Assembly (NCBI GenBank): GCA_029212785.1 | Contig: JARGOG010000019.1 | Span: 5,519 to 49,827, forward strand | Reading direction: 5' to 3' | Source of the DNA: Thalassobaculaceae bacterium | GTDB taxonomy: Bacteria > Pseudomonadota > Alphaproteobacteria > Thalassobaculales > Thalassobaculaceae | Length of the DNA: 44,309 bases | Shown: in pieces, positions 43,000 through 44,309 of the stretch | Position numbering within the stretch: position 1 is the stretch's first letter | Layout: every line of letters starts with the position of its first letter | The notes under the pieces: generated by a model | What the model was told of the DNA's origin: nothing | What the model saw: the letters and a program-made list of their open reading frames with translations, nothing else | Database searches by the model: none | Position numbers and translations under genes: made by a program

Positions 43000-44309
43000 G
43001 TGTCCCGAGACACCACGGCGTGGAGCGTAAAGGGAATCGACCAGGCGACGCGCGACATCGCGCGCCGGGCCGCTGCGTCTTCCGGGATGACGATCGGCGA
43101 ATGGATCGATCACGCGATCAAGTCCGATTCCGCCAATCGAGGCGTGCCGGTTCCCCTCGATCCTGGCGATCGTGGTGGCGGTCCGGGCGCCGCCCCGCGC
43201 CGCCGGGTCGATGGAATCAGCGCGGACACCGTCGAAGCGATCTTCAGCCGCATCTCCGACGGCGAAAGGCTGTTCGAAGCCCGCCTGCGGCCGATCGGCT
43301 ATGCCCTGAAGGATGTCGCGGAGCGGGTCGTCGCCCTGGAACGGGGCGCCGAACAGTTACCGCCGCCGGGTCGGCAGGGCATTGACGTCGAGCCCCGGCA
43401 GCCGGAACCGCCGGTCCGTACGCCGATCCCGTTCCGTCCAATCGCTCAGGCGCCGACCCAACAGTCTTCGGATCGCGAACCAGAGGACGACATCTGGTCC
43501 AGTGACCCGCCGACTCCGGCGTCGGAACCCCGGGGTGACCGACCGACGCCGACACCGATCACTTTCCGTCCTATTGCATCTCCCGAACCAGAACTTGCAG
43601 ATAAAAAAGAAGATTTCGGTCCGGTATCCCAATCAGAGGATCCACAGCCGACCGCGCCGAACGGACCTCCGGAGGCCTGGAAGCCCGAGATCGACATCGA
43701 TCGAGCGGCACTGAGCAGGGCGGCGGCGGATATCGGCACAACGCCCGAGGAACCGGGATATCCGGAACCGGTAGGGCCCGGTATGGAACCTGTCCAGGCG
43801 GCAGATGAGGCTGAAATCGCCGATGCCGAACCGGACGAGATCCCTCCGGCACCGGCCCAGCGTCTCGACGGGGCGCGACGTCCCGAAATTGATGACGATC
43901 CGACGACATTGCGCGAACGGCCGGAGGCGATCCCGCCCACGGCCGATTTTCCGGCAGATCCGATTGACACCCGGTCGCTGGGACTTTCCGGCGAGCCGAT
44001 CCCCACGGCCTTGCCGCCTCGCCGCCTCGCCGGCGCCGGCCGGCTCGCGATTGCGGCGTCGGTCGTGCTGGCCCTGGTCGCCGGGGCGGCCTGGACAATT
44101 CACCGCGAAGGCGTCGTCAGCCTCGGCGCCATCGGTGATCGCCTGACCCAGGCGGAGAATGCCGTTCATATCGCATTGGTTGAAACGACCGATTGGGTCG
44201 TGCACCTGGTGGCAACGACGGAACACGCGCGGGAAGACACCGAGTCTCCGCATGGCGATCCCGGGACGACAGCCCCGTCGGGGACGCTGGCGTCGGCCGA
44301 CCCGACCCA
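43000..44309 (+). CDS. WSVKG-module protein 3, membrane-spanning scaffold (3' truncated)
   Basis: The frame starts with GTG (GAGGG ahead) and is open to the window end, 436 codons. The module AWSVKGIDQATRDIARRAA...GMTIGEWIDHAIKSD is followed by a helical stretch (VEAIFSRISDGERLFEARLRP, ALKDVAERVVALERG). About 230 residues of acidic, Pro-rich disordered sequence come next, with an internal near-repeat (RTPIPFRPIA, TPITFRPIA). A single membrane helix, LAIAASVVLALVAGAAWTI, is at about 347-365, then a periplasmic part. N-terminal module, coiled coil, disordered region, one membrane helix and periplasmic end is the layout of PodJ-type polar scaffolds; the C-terminal domain that would prove it is outside the window. 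Confidence 0.82.
   Translation, partial: MSRDTTAWSVKGIDQATRDIARRAAASSGMTIGEWIDHAIKSDSANRGVPVPLDPGDRGGGPGAAPRRRVDGISADTVEAIFSRISDGERLFEARLRPIGYALKDVAERVVALERGAEQLPPPGRQGIDVEPRQPEPPVRTPIPFRPIAQAPTQQSSDREPEDDIWSSDPPTPASEPRGDRPTPTPITFRPIASPEPELADKKEDFGPVSQSEDPQPTAPNGPPEAWKPEIDIDRAALSRAAADIGTTPEEPGYPEPVGPGMEPVQAADEAEIADAEPDEIPPAPAQRLDGARRPEIDDDPTTLRERPEAIPPTADFPADPIDTRSLGLSGEPIPTALPPRRLAGAGRLAIAASVVLALVAGAAWTIHREGVVSLGAIGDRLTQAENAVHIALVETTDWVVHLVATTEHAREDTESPHGDPGTTAPSGTLASADPT

Overview
This is a chromosomal segment of a high-GC alphaproteobacterium, most likely a Rhodospirillales-type organism. The gene order is the evidence. hemJ and hemE lie back to back against a DUF299/PPi-kinase regulator with a non-coding gap between them, followed by maf-coaE-dnaQ, secB, a Tim44-type protein and mltA. 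Then come mnmE-mnmG-rsmG-parA-parB and holA-lptE-leuS-DUF3576. In Caulobacter and Rickettsia the chromosomal origin lies between hemE and the DUF299 (RP001) gene. The same 441-bp gap here (4065-4505) has an AT-rich near-palindromic core, several DnaA-box-like 9-mers and three GANTC sites, so I call it oriC. I see no insertion sequence, phage gene or CRISPR array.

Layout. 1-1112: 3' end of a pentapeptide-type membrane protein, a small ORF and the rho terminator. 1143-4064: rho, hemJ, hemE, all leaving the origin leftwards. 4506-7288: the rightward ppsR-maf-coaE-dnaQ operon, without the aroE that usually sits in it. 7308-11412: secB, fxsA plus a histidine phosphatase, Tim44-mltA and a YjbR protein. 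11438-14070: a methyltransferase remnant and three metabolic or repair genes on the minus strand. 14122-20180: tRNA modification and chromosome partition genes. Four parS sites (11642, 13930, 15469, 16959) lie 7.5-13 kb from the putative origin, two of them inside reading frames. 20237-26257: a serine hydrolase and the leftward leuS-lptE-holA operon with DUF3576. 26553-32446: a major porin with a strong terminator, then an apparent operon of a JmjC/cupin oxygenase, two sulfotransferases and yggS. 32473-41429: a protein of unknown function behind a textbook sigma-54 promoter, ribA, an AFMID-like hydrolase, DUF427, an OmpR-type regulator, an MFS transporter, an MBL hydrolase, a methyltransferase and a membrane class III cyclase. 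41450-44309: tRNA-Gln and three tandem genes that share one N-terminal WSVKG...GEWL module; the third runs off the window.

How it works together. The left half is an origin domain: replication start (oriC), segregation machinery (ParA, ParB, parS) and growth genes read away from the origin. Several sequence features there are not explained by coding need: a perfect 22-bp palindrome in parB, a GGTAGC/GCTACC cluster written with unusual codons in mnmE, mnmG and parB, a dense GANTC cluster in rsmG, and a ParB with a 120-residue acidic tail. The right half is accessory. Its most notable items are the sigma-54-driven unknown gene, the oxygenase-sulfotransferase operon, and the three-gene WSVKG family, which looks like a small polar-scaffold (PodJ-like) locus.
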